64,000 nucleotides of DNA, from the NCBI RefSeq assembly GCF_001475935.1, contig NZ_LDQA01000045.1:1-64000 (forward strand), given 5' to 3'. This document shows positions 9,239 through 18,249 of this stretch, one piece after another. Under the pieces are notes generated by a model. That model saw only the letters and a program-made list of their open reading frames with translations. It was not told the DNA's origin and made no database searches. The translations under genes and the position numbers were made by a program. Position 1 is the first letter of the stretch, and each line of letters begins with the position of its first letter. Source of the DNA: Aureimonas ureilytica (lineage in GTDB: Bacteria > Pseudomonadota > Alphaproteobacteria > Rhizobiales > Rhizobiaceae).

Positions 9239-11784
9239 AGCGCGGCCTCCCGCAGCGGCAGGAGGAAGGCCAGCGCCGCGATGAGCAGACAGGCCAGAAG
9301 CGTGGTTGCCGCCGTGTAGTCGTGCCAGAGCGCGCCGATGCGAAGGTCCCCGCTGCGCCGGGCCGAGACATAGCCGGCCTTGACGCGCCAGAACCCGAAG
9401 CCGGCGAAGACCACGCCGAGCCCGGCATGAACAGCGACATAGAAGAGCAAGGCCGAAACGCTGGCATAGGCCGCGTGGCTCGTCGGCGCGGGCAGGCTTT
9501 GCGCGATGGTCGCCAGCGCCAACCCGGCTGCGATGGCTTGGGCGGCGAGCGCCAGCGCCAGAAGCGCGAGAGAAGGCGCGCCGGTACGCGGGAGCGGGCG
9601 CAGCGCCAGCCGGCTGGCGGCGCTGGCGCCCAGCGCGGCGAGAGCGATCAAGGCGAGCCGCATGAATGGCGCGTCGAAGCCGCCAGCCGGCGGCCAGCCC
9701 GGCGCGACCAGCCAGAGAAACAGCGTGCCGAAGGCGAGCGAGGCGAAGATCGTGCCATTGGCCAGAAGCAGGAAGACCATGGCCCACCAGGACAAGGGCC
9801 GTTCGATTTCGGCCTGCGTCGGTAGCGACAGGCCGCGCCCGGCCGGGAGGGCACCGAGATCGGCCTTCGCGCCCGAAGCCGGCGTCCAGCCAAGGAACAG
9901 GCCGAGCACCAGAAGCGGCAGAAGGAGGGAAGCCCAGTAGAGCTTGAACAGAAGCGACAGGACGAACAGTCCGATCGCCGCCGCCGTCGCAAGCGGCAGG
10001 AATGTCGGCCTCGGCAGAATGGCGATGGCTTCGGGCCTGCCGGAATTCGTCGAGACCACCAGCGTTTCCTGCCACCCATTGCGGGGCGTCGCGAGATAAC
10101 CTTGCCCGGCGGCGAGTTCCCGCCCGAGATCGGGCGCGTCGTGCAACGGGTCGCGCGAGGCGACCTCGGGCAAGGCGGCGAAGGCGTAGGAGGGCGGGGG
10201 TGTCGCGGTCGCCCATTCCAGCGTGCCGGCGCGCCAGGGGTTGCGCGGCGCGACACGCCCGAGGCGGAACTGGAACAGCATGTCCACCGCGAAGAGCGCG
10301 AAGCCCATGGTCATGACGAAGCCGCCCATCGAGGACACGAGATTGGGCAGGTCCCAGCCATAGCCGGTGTCGTAAGTGTAATAGCGCCGGGGCATCCCGT
10401 AGAGCCCGGTCAGGTGCATGATCAGGAAGGTCGCGTTGAAGCCGAGGAAGATCAGCCAGAAGGCGACGACGCCGACCTTGTAGACCGGCTCGCGCCCGGT
10501 GAAATGCGGCAGCCAGTAATAGGCGGCGGCGAGCATGGGGAAGATGAAGCCGCCGACCAGCACGTAATGCATATGGGCGACGACGAATTGCGTGTCGTGC
10601 ACCTGCCAGTCGAAGGGCACGATGGCGAGCATGACGCCGGTCAGCCCGCCGCAGACGAAGACGAAGAAGAAGCCGAGAAGGTATAGCATCGGCACGGTGA
10701 GTTTCGGCCGGCCGGCCATCATCGTGCCGATCCAGAGAAAGATCTGAATGCCGGTCGGCACGGCGACGAGGACGCTCGCGGCCGAGAAGAAGCCCTGCGC
10801 CAGATGCGGAATGCCCACCGTGAACATGTGGTGGACCCAGAGGCCGAAGGAGAGAAAGCCCATGGCCGTGATCGACACGACGATCCAGGAATAGCCGAGG
10901 ATCGCGCGGCCGACGAGAACCGGCAGGATGGTCGAGATGACGCCCGCCGCCGGCAGGAAGATGATGTAGACCTCCGGGTGACCGAAGAGCCAGAAGAGAT
11001 GCTGCCAGAGAAGCGCATCGCCCCCGCGCGTCGGGTCGAAGAAGGGCAGGTCGAAGGCGCGCTCGGCCTCCAGCAGGATCGAGCCGAGAATCAGCGGCGG
11101 GAAGCCCACCAGCATCATGCCGGCGGTGACGAGAATGTACCAGGCAAAGAGCGGCATTCGGGCCAGACTCATGCCCGGCGCGCGCAGCTTCAGGATCGAG
11201 ACGGTCAGCTCGATCGCCGCGCCCATGGCCGAAATCTCGACGAAGGTGATGCCGAGCAGCCAGACATCGACGTTGATGCCCGGCGAATAGGTGCCGGACG
11301 AGAGCGGCGTGTACATGAACCAGCCGGAATTGGGCGCATAGCCCGCCAGCATGGCGAGGATCAGGATCGATCCGCCGAAGACATAGCAATAGAAACCGAA
11401 GGCCGAGAGGCGGGGAAAGGCCATGTCCCGCGCGCCCAGCATCTTGGGCAAAAAATACATGGCCACGCCCTCGAACATCGGGATGGCGAAGAGAAACATC
11501 ATCACCGTGCCATGCATGGTGAAGATCTGGCTGTAGAGTTCGGGGCCGACGAAGCCGCTATGGGCGGTGGCGAGCTGCGCGCGAATCAGCATGGCGAGCA
11601 CGCCGCCAATGGCGAAGAAGGTGAAGGCCGCGATGATGAAGCGGCGGCCGATCACCGTGTGATTGACGGCTGAGAGCCGCCCCCATCCGGGCGGCGTGTG
11701 CCAGATGCGCTCCAGGGCGAGATGCAGCGCGGCCGGCGACAGCGGCGTGGCGGGGGCTTGCGTCGGCGTCGGGATCTCGCTCAA
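9235..11784 (-). CDS. ctaD: Cytochrome c oxidase subunit I+III fusion (CtaD/E)
   Basis: Haem-copper oxidase core of 849 aa. The subunit I part covers about 1-560. It shows the low-spin haem His (FTMHGTVMMF), the CuB His and cross-linked Tyr (GHPEVY), the CuB pair (WVHHMF) and the haem pair (VAHMHYV). A linker with two extra hydrophobic segments leads to a subunit III-like domain (about 670-849). The start is a TTG that overlaps the ctaC stop as TTGA, with AGGAG 8 nt upstream inside ctaC; no ATG lies near. In the subunit III part the helix equivalent to the one with a conserved acid reads LLLANGTIF, with Asn instead of Glu/Asp. Confidence 0.93.
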   Translation of the reverse strand: MSEIPTPTQAPATPLSPAALHLALERIWHTPPGWGRLSAVNHTVIGRRFIIAAFTFFAIGGVLAMLIRAQLATAHSGFVGPELYSQIFTMHGTVMMFLFAIPMFEGVAMYFLPKMLGARDMAFPRLSAFGFYCYVFGGSILILAMLAGYAPNSGWFMYTPLSSGTYSPGINVDVWLLGITFVEISAMGAAIELTVSILKLRAPGMSLARMPLFAWYILVTAGMMLVGFPPLILGSILLEAERAFDLPFFDPTRGGDALLWQHLFWLFGHPEVYIIFLPAAGVISTILPVLVGRAILGYSWIVVSITAMGFLSFGLWVHHMFTVGIPHLAQGFFSAASVLVAVPTGIQIFLWIGTMMAGRPKLTVPMLYLLGFFFVFVCGGLTGVMLAIVPFDWQVHDTQFVVAHMHYVLVGGFIFPMLAAAYYWLPHFTGREPVYKVGVVAFWLIFLGFNATFLIMHLTGLYGMPRRYYTYDTGYGWDLPNLVSSMGGFVMTMGFALFAVDMLFQFRLGRVAPRNPWRAGTLEWATATPPPSYAFAALPEVASRDPLHDAPDLGRELAAGQGYLATPRNGWQETLVVSTNSGRPEAIAILPRPTFLPLATAAAIGLFVLSLLFKLYWASLLLPLLVLGLFLGWTPASGAKADLGALPAGRGLSLPTQAEIERPLSWWAMVFLLLANGTIFASLAFGTLFLWLVAPGWPPAGGFDAPFMRLALIALAALGASAASRLALRPLPRTGAPSLALLALALAAQAIAAGLALATIAQSLPAPTSHAAYASVSALLFYVAVHAGLGVVFAGFGFWRVKAGYVSARRSGDLRIGALWHDYTAATTLLACLLIAALAFLLPLREAAL

Positions 11785-12482
11785 GGCGCGGGCTCCTGCG
11801 AGAGGGAGGGTGCGGGGGCCGCAGCGAGCGCCTGATCGAGCGCCGCTTCGAAATTTTCGGGCGGATGGGCGATCACGGAAAAGCTCATCTCGGCATGGCC
11901 CGTGCCGCAGAACTCGGCGCAGACGCCGCCATAGGTGCCCGGCCGGTCGGCCTGGAGGCGGATCACGTTCACATGGCCGGGAATGGCGTCGATCTTGCCG
12001 CCCAGACGCGGCACCCAGAAGGCGTGGATCACGTCCGTGCCGATCACCGCGACGTCGATCGGCTGGCCGGCCGGCACATGCAGCACAGTCTCCGTCGCGC
12101 CCTCGCGGCCGGGATAGCGGAACTCCCAGCGCCATTGATACGGCCGGGCTTCGACGCGCACGAGGCCGGGCGCGCCGGGATGGGCCAGAAGCCGCTCGCC
12201 CGTTGCGAGCGCGAAGACGAGAAGCGCGGTCAGAACGACGCCGGGAAAGGCGAGCCCGCCCCAGACGAGCCAGCGCTTGGGCGGGATGTCGCGGCCCCAG
12301 CCGGGCTTCAGGAAGGCGAAGGCGACGAGCGCCAGCACGAGAGCGAGAATGGCACTCGCGCCCGCGAGCATGACCCACCAGAGCGTCGCGGTGGACTGCG
12401 CGGCCGGCCCGGCCGGATCGAGAATGGACAGCTTGCCGGCGCAGCCCGAAAGCCCAAGTGAAAGGGCGAGGGGCGCGATCAA
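11781..12482 (-). CDS. ctaC: Cytochrome c oxidase subunit II (CtaC), lipoprotein type
   Basis: Membrane-anchored CuA subunit, about 233 aa. A lipobox (SLGLSGC) near the N-terminus is followed by two transmembrane helices and the periplasmic cupredoxin domain. The CuA ligands are all visible: the His of DVIHAFWVP and the CAEFCGTGHAEM cluster. This marks it as a cytochrome c rather than quinol oxidase. No fused haem c domain is present. The start is uncertain. TTG 12482 is the closest in-frame candidate and gives a short signal; a longer signal would need ATT or CTG upstream or would run into the divergent DUF2231 gene. Confidence 0.88.
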   Translation of the reverse strand: MIAPLALSLGLSGCAGKLSILDPAGPAAQSTATLWWVMLAGASAILALVLALVAFAFLKPGWGRDIPPKRWLVWGGLAFPGVVLTALLVFALATGERLLAHPGAPGLVRVEARPYQWRWEFRYPGREGATETVLHVPAGQPIDVAVIGTDVIHAFWVPRLGGKIDAIPGHVNVIRLQADRPGTYGGVCAEFCGTGHAEMSFSVIAHPPENFEAALDQALAAAPAPSLSQEPAP

Positions 12483-12515
12483 GCGTGCCGGCAGAGGCAG
12501 GATCGAGGAAACAAT

Positions 12516-13028
12516 ATGTCCGAGGCGAATTCGTCCACTCGATCCGGCGTCAGCCCCGTTATCAGCAAAGTGGCGGAAAAGGACATTTCGTCGGCCATCG
12601 CGGTCGCCGGGCATCCGGTTCACGCAATGGCCGTGCATTTTCCGATCGCGCTCGCCATCGCGACGCTCGGCAGCGACGTGTTCTACTGGTGGTCGGCCGA
12701 TCCCTTCTGGGTTCGCTGCGGCCTCTGGGCGGCGGGCTTCGCCTTTCTGACGGGCATCGGCGCGGGGCTGGTCGGCACGATGGAGTTGATCTTCGTGCCC
12801 GGCATCCGCGCTCGGGCGGCCAGCTGGACCCACGCCATCGCGGCCATGACGCTGATTTCCGTGATGGGCATGAACTGGGGTCTCAGGTTGACGCAGCCGG
12901 ACGCCGTTCTGCCGCTCGGTCTGTTCCTCTCGGTTCTGGGCGGCGCGCTGACCGGGCTGGCGGGCTGGCATGGGGGCAAGCTGATCCTGCATCATGGCGT
13001 TGGTATCATGGTGTCAGACGACGAATGA
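12516..13028 (+). CDS. DUF2231 membrane protein
   Basis: 170 aa with four transmembrane segments and the HPVHAMAVHFPIAL motif that opens DUF2231 domains. The family has no settled function; the His residues suggest metal or haem binding (inference). The start has a strong GAGGA seven nt upstream. It is divergent from ctaC, with their 5' ends about 35 bp apart, and its last 23 bp overlap the 3' end of the opposing CopD-like gene. Confidence 0.82.
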   Translation: MSEANSSTRSGVSPVISKVAEKDISSAIAVAGHPVHAMAVHFPIALAIATLGSDVFYWWSADPFWVRCGLWAAGFAFLTGIGAGLVGTMELIFVPGIRARAASWTHAIAAMTLISVMGMNWGLRLTQPDAVLPLGLFLSVLGGALTGLAGWHGGKLILHHGVGIMVSDDE

Positions 13029-13512
13029 GATCGCGCCCGAACTCGCCCAGCGCGCCCGGCCGATGAAACAGATCGGGCACGAGGGCGAGATCGACGGCCG
13101 GCTTTGCAAGCACCAGCCAGAGAATGGCGAGCAACGTCACCGACAGGACGACGAGCGCGGACACCATGCGCCAGGCCCGAAAATGCTTCTCGTCTTCGAA
13201 AAGCGAGAGAATCACCAGTCCCGTCCAGACATGGAGCCCGGTTAGCACGCCGACGAACAGAAGCTTCAGCGCGAACCAGGCGGTGAAGACCTCGCGCAGG
13301 AGGATCAGCGCCGTGCCCGACGCGATGGCGAGAAACGCCGCCGGAGAGATCACGACGATATAGGCAAAGCGCGTGAAGGCGTGGAGCCGATGAAGCGGCG
13401 GCCCGTGACCCGCCGCCTCGCGCTGGTTCAACAGGACGGGCAGAAGCAGCAGCCCGCCGCACCAGATCACCAGCGCCGCGATATGAAGGCTCTTGGTCCA
13501 GACGAGGATCAC
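13006..13512 (-). CDS. CopD-like membrane protein
   Basis: 168 aa with four predicted helices. The first carries SLHIAALVIWCGGLLLLP and a later one FALKLLFVGVLTGLHVWTG, which fit the CopD/HemJ-like superfamily. The GTG start overlaps the CtaG stop (GTGA) after a GAGGAG site, so it is coupled to CtaG. A role in copper delivery or haem handling for the oxidase is inferred from the neighbours. The 3' end overlaps the DUF2231 gene by 23 bp, tail to tail. Confidence 0.75.
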   Translation of the reverse strand: MILVWTKSLHIAALVIWCGGLLLLPVLLNQREAAGHGPPLHRLHAFTRFAYIVVISPAAFLAIASGTALILLREVFTAWFALKLLFVGVLTGLHVWTGLVILSLFEDEKHFRAWRMVSALVVLSVTLLAILWLVLAKPAVDLALVPDLFHRPGALGEFGRDLIRRLTP

Positions 13513-14240
13513 GCCGCGCGCTCCTCGGTCCTTAAGTGCGTGGCGAGCGCCAGAAGCGCGGCGAGGAGATAGGGCAGGTTGGCGGGCACCCACATCAGGA
13601 GCCCGGCCAATTGCTGGTCCTCCAGCGCCGAAAGGCCATAGGGCAGGGTCGACAGGAAATGCAGGGCGTAGAGCGGGGCGGGCGCGAAGGTGATAAGCGC
13701 GCCGAGAAGGCCCATCTGCGCGACGATGCCGAGATGGATCAGGAGAACCCGCATCAAAGGCGCGCAGGGCGCCAGCAACCCGCGCCAGAGCCAAACGGCC
13801 GAGCCGAGCAGCGAGAGTTCCATCAGCCAGTAGATCGCGTCATGGCTGAGCGCGAGAGCATAGGGCGCGGGAGCGTGCCAGAGCCAGACCAGCACGACAT
13901 GGACCAGCGCCAGCACGGAAAGGCCGGCCAGCGGAAAGGCTCGCCTTTGCGGCCAAGCAAGCGCCAGAAGCGGGGCGGCCAGCGAGATGAGCAGGAGGTG
14001 ATGGACGACCCGCACCGAGAACAGCGCGGAGGACAGCGCGCAGAGCGGCGAGACGAAGGCGAGAAACAGCGAGGCGATCGCCAGACGATGCCAGAGACGG
14101 GCGGGACCGGAGCGCCCGCGTAATCGCCATTCGCCGCCGAAGTGCGCTGCGGCCAGAAGCGCCAGAACGATGGGGTCGAGATTCCAGGCCGACAGGAGAT
14201 CGGCTGGCGCGGGCGGCGCGCCGCAATAGGGAATGGTCAC
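13509..14240 (-). CDS. Cytochrome c oxidase assembly factor, caa3_CtaG family
   Basis: Polytopic membrane protein of about 243 aa with seven hydrophobic segments. Family markers are WHRLAIASLFLAFVSPL, RVVHHLLLISLAAPLLAL, WLWHAP and the LLMWVPANLPYL stretch. Relatives are needed for assembly of the CuB centre in haem-copper oxidases. The start is taken as GTG 14240 (VTIPYCG). An ATG at 14330 would add 30 residues of non-membrane sequence. It leads a two-gene operon with the CopD-like gene. Confidence 0.85.
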   Translation of the reverse strand: MTIPYCGAPPAPADLLSAWNLDPIVLALLAAAHFGGEWRLRGRSGPARLWHRLAIASLFLAFVSPLCALSSALFSVRVVHHLLLISLAAPLLALAWPQRRAFPLAGLSVLALVHVVLVWLWHAPAPYALALSHDAIYWLMELSLLGSAVWLWRGLLAPCAPLMRVLLIHLGIVAQMGLLGALITFAPAPLYALHFLSTLPYGLSALEDQQLAGLLMWVPANLPYLLAALLALATHLRTEERAA

Positions 14241-14687
14241 GTCGGATGGTCCGGCCTTCGAGGGATCACTTCGCCAAGAGGGGCGGGGCTCAGTCTTTTC
14301 AAAGGGTAAGGCGCTGCACGCTCGCGGCAATGTCTGCCGACCCTTCGCAGTGCGCCTCGCGAAGCCGTGATCGAAGAGCGGGGTGTGGAAGCCGCAGCCG
14401 TTTGGCGCTGTGGGCGTGCAACGGAAGGTGCGGATTACCTTGTGAATGCAAAAGGCCGAGCCGCGTCGCGCTCAGCCTGTGGTGAACGGTGTCTCATCCC
14501 TCAGCCGCGCAGGCGTCTCGCACCGTTCTATGAAGTCGCACCGACGAACTGGCCGCGCTCGCCGGCTGCTCCGTGCCTTCTGGCTTCGCGGGAAGCGAGC
14601 GTTGCGACCACGTAGATTCGATGGCTTGGCCGGTTGCAGCGGCCAGCCCTGACAAGACGCGGGGCGGCTTCGGCACCGCCCCTTGCC
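14241..14687. other. 447-bp gap between ctaG and the SnoaL-like gene
   Basis: No convincing gene on either strand. It must contain the ctaG promoter and the 3' end of the 14688-18056 operon. Small open frames here have no good ribosome site and run across the gene borders. A short AT-richer patch lies near 14428-14450. Confidence 0.5.
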
Positions 14688-15185
14688 TCATGCGGTGCGA
14701 GCGCGCCCGAGCGGGAAGGGCATGTAGCCGACGAAGCCCGTCAGCTTCCACTGACCATTGATGCGGCTCGCGAAATAGAGCGTCTGCCAGCTGAGGACCT
14801 CGACGCCGCCGCCTTCCAGCGCCAAAGTGCCGTCGAACTTCTTGTGCGCGACGGCACGGTCGCCCGAAATGTCGATGTCGCGCAGGTTCGTGGCGCGGAA
14901 CAAGGCCTCGCGCACGGGCTCGGCATAGCGGGTGAGCTTGGCGGCCTCGGCCTGGCGCAGCCACTCGTCGCGGTAGGATTCCAGCGTCGGAAAGGCGAGA
15001 CGCCAGGAATCGGGGATTTCGGACTTGTGCGCATGGAGGCCGAAGAAGCGGTCATGCGCGAAATCGCCATCCACCAGGGACCAGTCGGCGGCCAAAAACG
15101 CGTCGATGTCCCGCTCCACCAGCATCTGCCAAAGCGTGTGGCGGTCGGCATCGCCGGGCGGAAAGGGGTTCTCGGTCGAGAGCAT
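14688..15185 (-). CDS. SnoaL/NTF2-like protein, unknown function
   Basis: 165 aa, no signal peptide or membrane segment. The pattern of an N-terminal helix, an Asp-rich turn (WSLVDGDFAHD) and a C-terminal sheet ending in INGQWKLTGFVGYMP suggests an NTF2/SnoaL cone fold, which often acts as a small isomerase or a ligand-binding domain. The ATG follows AAGGA at 8 nt. It is the last gene of the minus arm of locus A, 75 bp after the RpiR gene, so a role in sugar metabolism is likely but untested. Confidence 0.6.
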   Translation of the reverse strand: MLSTENPFPPGDADRHTLWQMLVERDIDAFLAADWSLVDGDFAHDRFFGLHAHKSEIPDSWRLAFPTLESYRDEWLRQAEAAKLTRYAEPVREALFRATNLRDIDISGDRAVAHKKFDGTLALEGGGVEVLSWQTLYFASRINGQWKLTGFVGYMPFPLGRARTA

Positions 15186-15260
15186 CAAAGGTTCCTTGTC
15201 AGATGGGGGCGTCCGCGAAGGCGGCTGCGCGTCTTCACGAGGACACGGGCGGCATGGAGA

Positions 15261-16196
15261 TCAATCTCCGATCGGCAGCGCCGGATCGGGCGCGGCATGG
15301 GCGTTGAGGTTCTGCCGGATGCGCCGCAGCCCTTCGAACATGCGGGGGCCGATCGCCTCGGCGGTGGAAAGGGCGAGAATGTCCACCAGCGCCAGAAGCG
15401 CGTAGCGGCTGGAACTCGGCTTGTAGAGATTGCCGTCCTCGACATTCTCGAAGGGCAGGAGCATGTCGCAGCCGCGCGCCAGCGGCGAGCCGGGGGCGGT
15501 GATGGCGAGGATCTCCGCGCCATAGGAGCGCGCGATGGCGCTGGCCTCCACGATGCTGCGCCCATGGCCGGAGACCGAGAGCGCCAGAACCGCCGTGCCG
15601 GGGCCGGCGACGCTGGCGAGCATCCGCTGCATCTGCCCGTCCGCCTCGGCCCGGATGTCGAGCCCCAGCCGGAACAGGCGGTTTTCCAGTTCCTTGGCCA
15701 GCATGGAGGAGGTGCCGCCCGAGCCGAGCGCCAGGATGCGCCGACTATTGGCAAGGCGCAGCGCCATGCGGGCCACCATGTCCCGATCAAGGGAGGCGCG
15801 GATACGCGAGAGGGCGGCCGAAGCCCCGTCATAGACCGCGTCGGCCGCATGGCCGGGCTCGCCCTGCGGCGGGCTCGTGTCCGCGTCGAGATAGAGGCCG
15901 CCGACGGCCAGCGCCTGCGCCAGCCGGAACTTGAAATCCGCCGTTCCCCGGCAGCCGAGCGCGCGGGCAAAGCGCGTGACCGTTGGCTCCGACGTGCCGC
16001 AGCGCTCCGCGATCTCCGCAATCGAGCCTGTCGAGGCGAGGCGCGTGTTGGTGAGGACGAAGGCGGCCAGCCGACGCTCCGTCTTGGTGCCGCTTTCCGT
16101 CATCGCGCGCAGCCGGGCGATGATGTCGAAGCCGGGCGCATGGGCGCTCGCACTCGGGGCCGACGACGGCTCCCGCGCGCCTTCGCGTGGCCTCAC
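15261..16196 (-). CDS. MurR/RpiR-family transcriptional regulator
   Basis: 311 aa. An N-terminal RpiR-type helix-turn-helix (about 25-100, core IAERCGTSEPTVTRFARALG) is followed by a SIS domain (about 130-265) that should sense a phosphosugar. The GTG start overlaps the stop of the ATPase gene (GTGA). Regulators of this family usually control neighbouring sugar genes, here probably both arms of locus A. A candidate operator is at 18154-18170. Confidence 0.9.
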   Translation of the reverse strand: MRPREGAREPSSAPSASAHAPGFDIIARLRAMTESGTKTERRLAAFVLTNTRLASTGSIAEIAERCGTSEPTVTRFARALGCRGTADFKFRLAQALAVGGLYLDADTSPPQGEPGHAADAVYDGASAALSRIRASLDRDMVARMALRLANSRRILALGSGGTSSMLAKELENRLFRLGLDIRAEADGQMQRMLASVAGPGTAVLALSVSGHGRSIVEASAIARSYGAEILAITAPGSPLARGCDMLLPFENVEDGNLYKPSSSRYALLALVDILALSTAEAIGPRMFEGLRRIRQNLNAHAAPDPALPIGD

Positions 16197-17281
16197 GCGG
16201 CGAGCGCCCGTTCCACGCGACGCCCGCTAGAGGCTTCGAAGAGATGGCAGTCATCCGGCGCGACGGCGAGCGGCAGGATTTCGCCCGGCTGTGCCACCAC
16301 GCGCTCGGACAGGACGACGCGCACGGCCGTTTCGCCGATCGTGCCATATACATGGGTTTCCGCCCCGGTCGGCTCCACCACGCCGACCTTCAGCGGCAAG
16401 CCGCCGTCGCCCGTGCGGCGGAAGCGTTCCGGCCGGATACCGACGAGGAAGTCAGTGCCCTCGGTGGCAGGCGCGACGAGCGGCAGGGCAGGGCCGCCTG
16501 CGCCGAAGGCCATGTCGGCCAGCGCCAGTACCCCGTCACCGCCCCGCCGCGCGGGCAGGAGGTTCATGGGCGGCGAGCCGAGAAAGCCGGCGACGAAGAT
16601 GTTGGCGGGCCGATCGTAAAGCTCCAGCGGCGCGCCGACCTGCTCGATCCGGCCCGCATTCATCACCACGATCCGATCCGCCATGGTCATGGCCTCGATC
16701 TGATCGTGCGTGACATAGACGATGGTGGAGCCGAGCGTCTGGTGCAGGGCCTTGATCTCGGTGCGCATCTGCATCCGCAGCTTGGCGTCGAGATTGGAGA
16801 GCGGCTCGTCGAACAGGAACAGGTCGGGCTCGCGCATGATGGCGCGGCCCATGGCGACGCGCTGGCGCTGGCCCCCCGAAAGCTGGGCCGGCTTGCGGTC
16901 GAGATAGGGGCCGAGATTGAGGATGTCGGCGGCCTTTTTCAGCCGGCTCTCCGTCTTGGCCGGCTCGTCACCGCGCACCTTCGGCCCGTAGAGGATGTTG
17001 TCGCGCACGCTCATATGCGGAAACAGCGCGTAGGATTGAAACACCATGGCGATGTTGCGCTTCTGCGGCGGCAGGTCGTTGGCCCGCTTGCCGCCGATGC
17101 GAAGCTCGCCGGAGGACACGGTGTCGAGGCCCGCGATCATGCGCAGCAGGGTTGACTTGCCACAGCCGGACGGGCCGACCAGCACGATGAATTCGCCGTC
17201 CCGCACCTCCAGATCGAGCCCGTGCAGGATGTCGAGCGGTCCGTAGCGTTTCTGGAGCGCGTGAAGGCTGAGTTCGGCCAT
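16193..17281 (-). CDS. Sugar ABC transporter ATP-binding protein, UgpC/MalK type
   Basis: Cytosolic ATPase of 362 aa that should energise the permeases at 19728-21426 on the other strand. It shows Walker [11 protein letters not shown]-loop [11 protein letters not shown], signature LSGGQRQR, Walker [13 protein letters not shown] and the H-loop THD, then a C-terminal MalK-type regulatory/TOBE domain with GIRPERF. ATG 17281 is chosen because AAAGGA precedes it. It lies 10 bp after the SDR gene and overlaps the regulator gene. Confidence 0.93.
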   Translation of the reverse strand: MAELSLHALQKRYGPLDILHGLDLEVRDGEFIVLVGPSGCGKSTLLRMIAGLDTVSSGELRIGGKRANDLPPQKRNIAMVFQSYALFPHMSVRDNILYGPKVRGDEPAKTESRLKKAADILNLGPYLDRKPAQLSGGQRQRVAMGRAIMREPDLFLFDEPLSNLDAKLRMQMRTEIKALHQTLGSTIVYVTHDQIEAMTMADRIVVMNAGRIEQVGAPLELYDRPANIFVAGFLGSPPMNLLPARRGGDGVLALADMAFGAGGPALPLVAPATEGTDFLVGIRPERFRRTGDGGLPLKVGVVEPTGAETHVYGTIGETAVRVVLSERVVAQPGEILPLAVAPDDCHLFEASSGRRVERALAA

Positions 17282-17291
17282 GACGGTCCTT

Positions 17292-18056
17292 TCAGGAAAT
17301 CGCGTCGACAAAGGGCGGGTTGCCGGCCGACAGGCCCGCGTCCACGGGAAGCGCTACGCCGGTGATGCCGGAACTGGCGGGCGAGGCGAGGAAGAACACG
17401 GACTCGGCCACCTCCGCGGGGGTCACCATGCGGCGCATGGGATAGAGCGGCGCGATGCGGCCGAGGAGATCGGGCTTCTCGGCGAAGCGGTGGTCCCAAG
17501 CCTGCGTGCGCACCGAGCCGGGGCAGACCGCATTGGCGCGCACCCCGTCCGGCCCCGCTTCCACGGCGATGGCCCGCATATAGGCCAGAAGCCCGGCCTT
17601 GGCGGCGGAATAGGCGGGGTTGCCATAGTGCCCGAGCGCATTCACCGACGAGACGAAGACGAAAGCCCCGGAGCCTCGCTGGCGCATGGCCGACAGGAGG
17701 GGCGTTGCGAGATCGCGTGTGCCGGTGAGATTGATGGCGAGTTCCCGCCGCCACGCCTCGTCATCCGTCGTTTCCAGCGTCTCGGCGCGCGTCCAGCCGG
17801 CATTGGAGACGAAGACATCCGGCACGCCGGCTTCCGCCATCACGCGCCGTGCCGCCTCGCGGCAGGCGGCGGGGTCGGCCAGATCGAAGCCGAGGCGCAG
17901 GACTACTGCGGGATGCTGAACGCCGGCCAGCGCCTCCTCGCTCAAATCGCACAAGATCAGCCGAGCGCCGGAGGCGGCGAAGCGCTCCACCAGCGCGCCG
18001 CCGATGCCGCCGCAGGCGCCCGTGATCAGAACGAGGGGAGAGGAGGAATCCGGCAT
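17292..18056 (-). CDS. Short-chain dehydrogenase/reductase
   Basis: 254 aa classical SDR with Rossmann fold. It has the dinucleotide motif TGACGGIGGALVERF (12-26), the acidic residue of CDLSEEAL (favours NAD+), the NAG motif and a catalytic Ser, YSAAK set (Tyr-x-x-x-Lys). The substrate is unknown; the operon suggests a sugar, polyol or sugar acid. It is the first gene of the minus arm of locus A, divergent from the binding-protein gene. Confidence 0.9.
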   Translation of the reverse strand: MPDSSSPLVLITGACGGIGGALVERFAASGARLILCDLSEEALAGVQHPAVVLRLGFDLADPAACREAARRVMAEAGVPDVFVSNAGWTRAETLETTDDEAWRRELAINLTGTRDLATPLLSAMRQRGSGAFVFVSSVNALGHYGNPAYSAAKAGLLAYMRAIAVEAGPDGVRANAVCPGSVRTQAWDHRFAEKPDLLGRIAPLYPMRRMVTPAEVAESVFFLASPASSGITGVALPVDAGLSAGNPPFVDAIS

Positions 18057-18153
18057 GGAGGCTCACGGCAGGAAGCGGAACGAACGCGATGCTGTTCGCC
18101 AAAATGAAAAAAAGCAACGGGAAAAACTCAACGAACTGCCTAACGAATGGGCT

Positions 18154-18170
18154 TGCGAAAATTTTTTACA
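18154..18170. promoter_or_regulatory. Candidate RpiR-type operator in the divergent promoter region
   Basis: A 17-bp imperfect palindrome of form TGnnAAAAnTTTTnnCA, six of eight pairs matching, lies in the AT-rich part of the region between the SDR and binding-protein genes, about 80 bp before the latter's ATG. Assignment to the RpiR protein is inference. Confidence 0.35.
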
Positions 18171-18249
18171 TGGAGAACCATCACAGCGTTTCGTCATCGG
18201 CAGGGGAACCGAACGATCGGTCCGCGCCGCGAAGGAGGATCGGTTTCCC

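Noticed and set aside
8891-11389. An 832-codon minus frame ending at the small membrane protein
   Set aside because: Only its last 115 codons look like protein. The rest is out of frame with the cytochrome oxidase gene; the real start is the GTG at 9238.
9235-12482. Quinol oxidase (bo3/CyoAB type)
   Set aside because: The CuA ligand cluster CAEFCGTGHAEM is intact in subunit II, which marks a cytochrome c oxidase.
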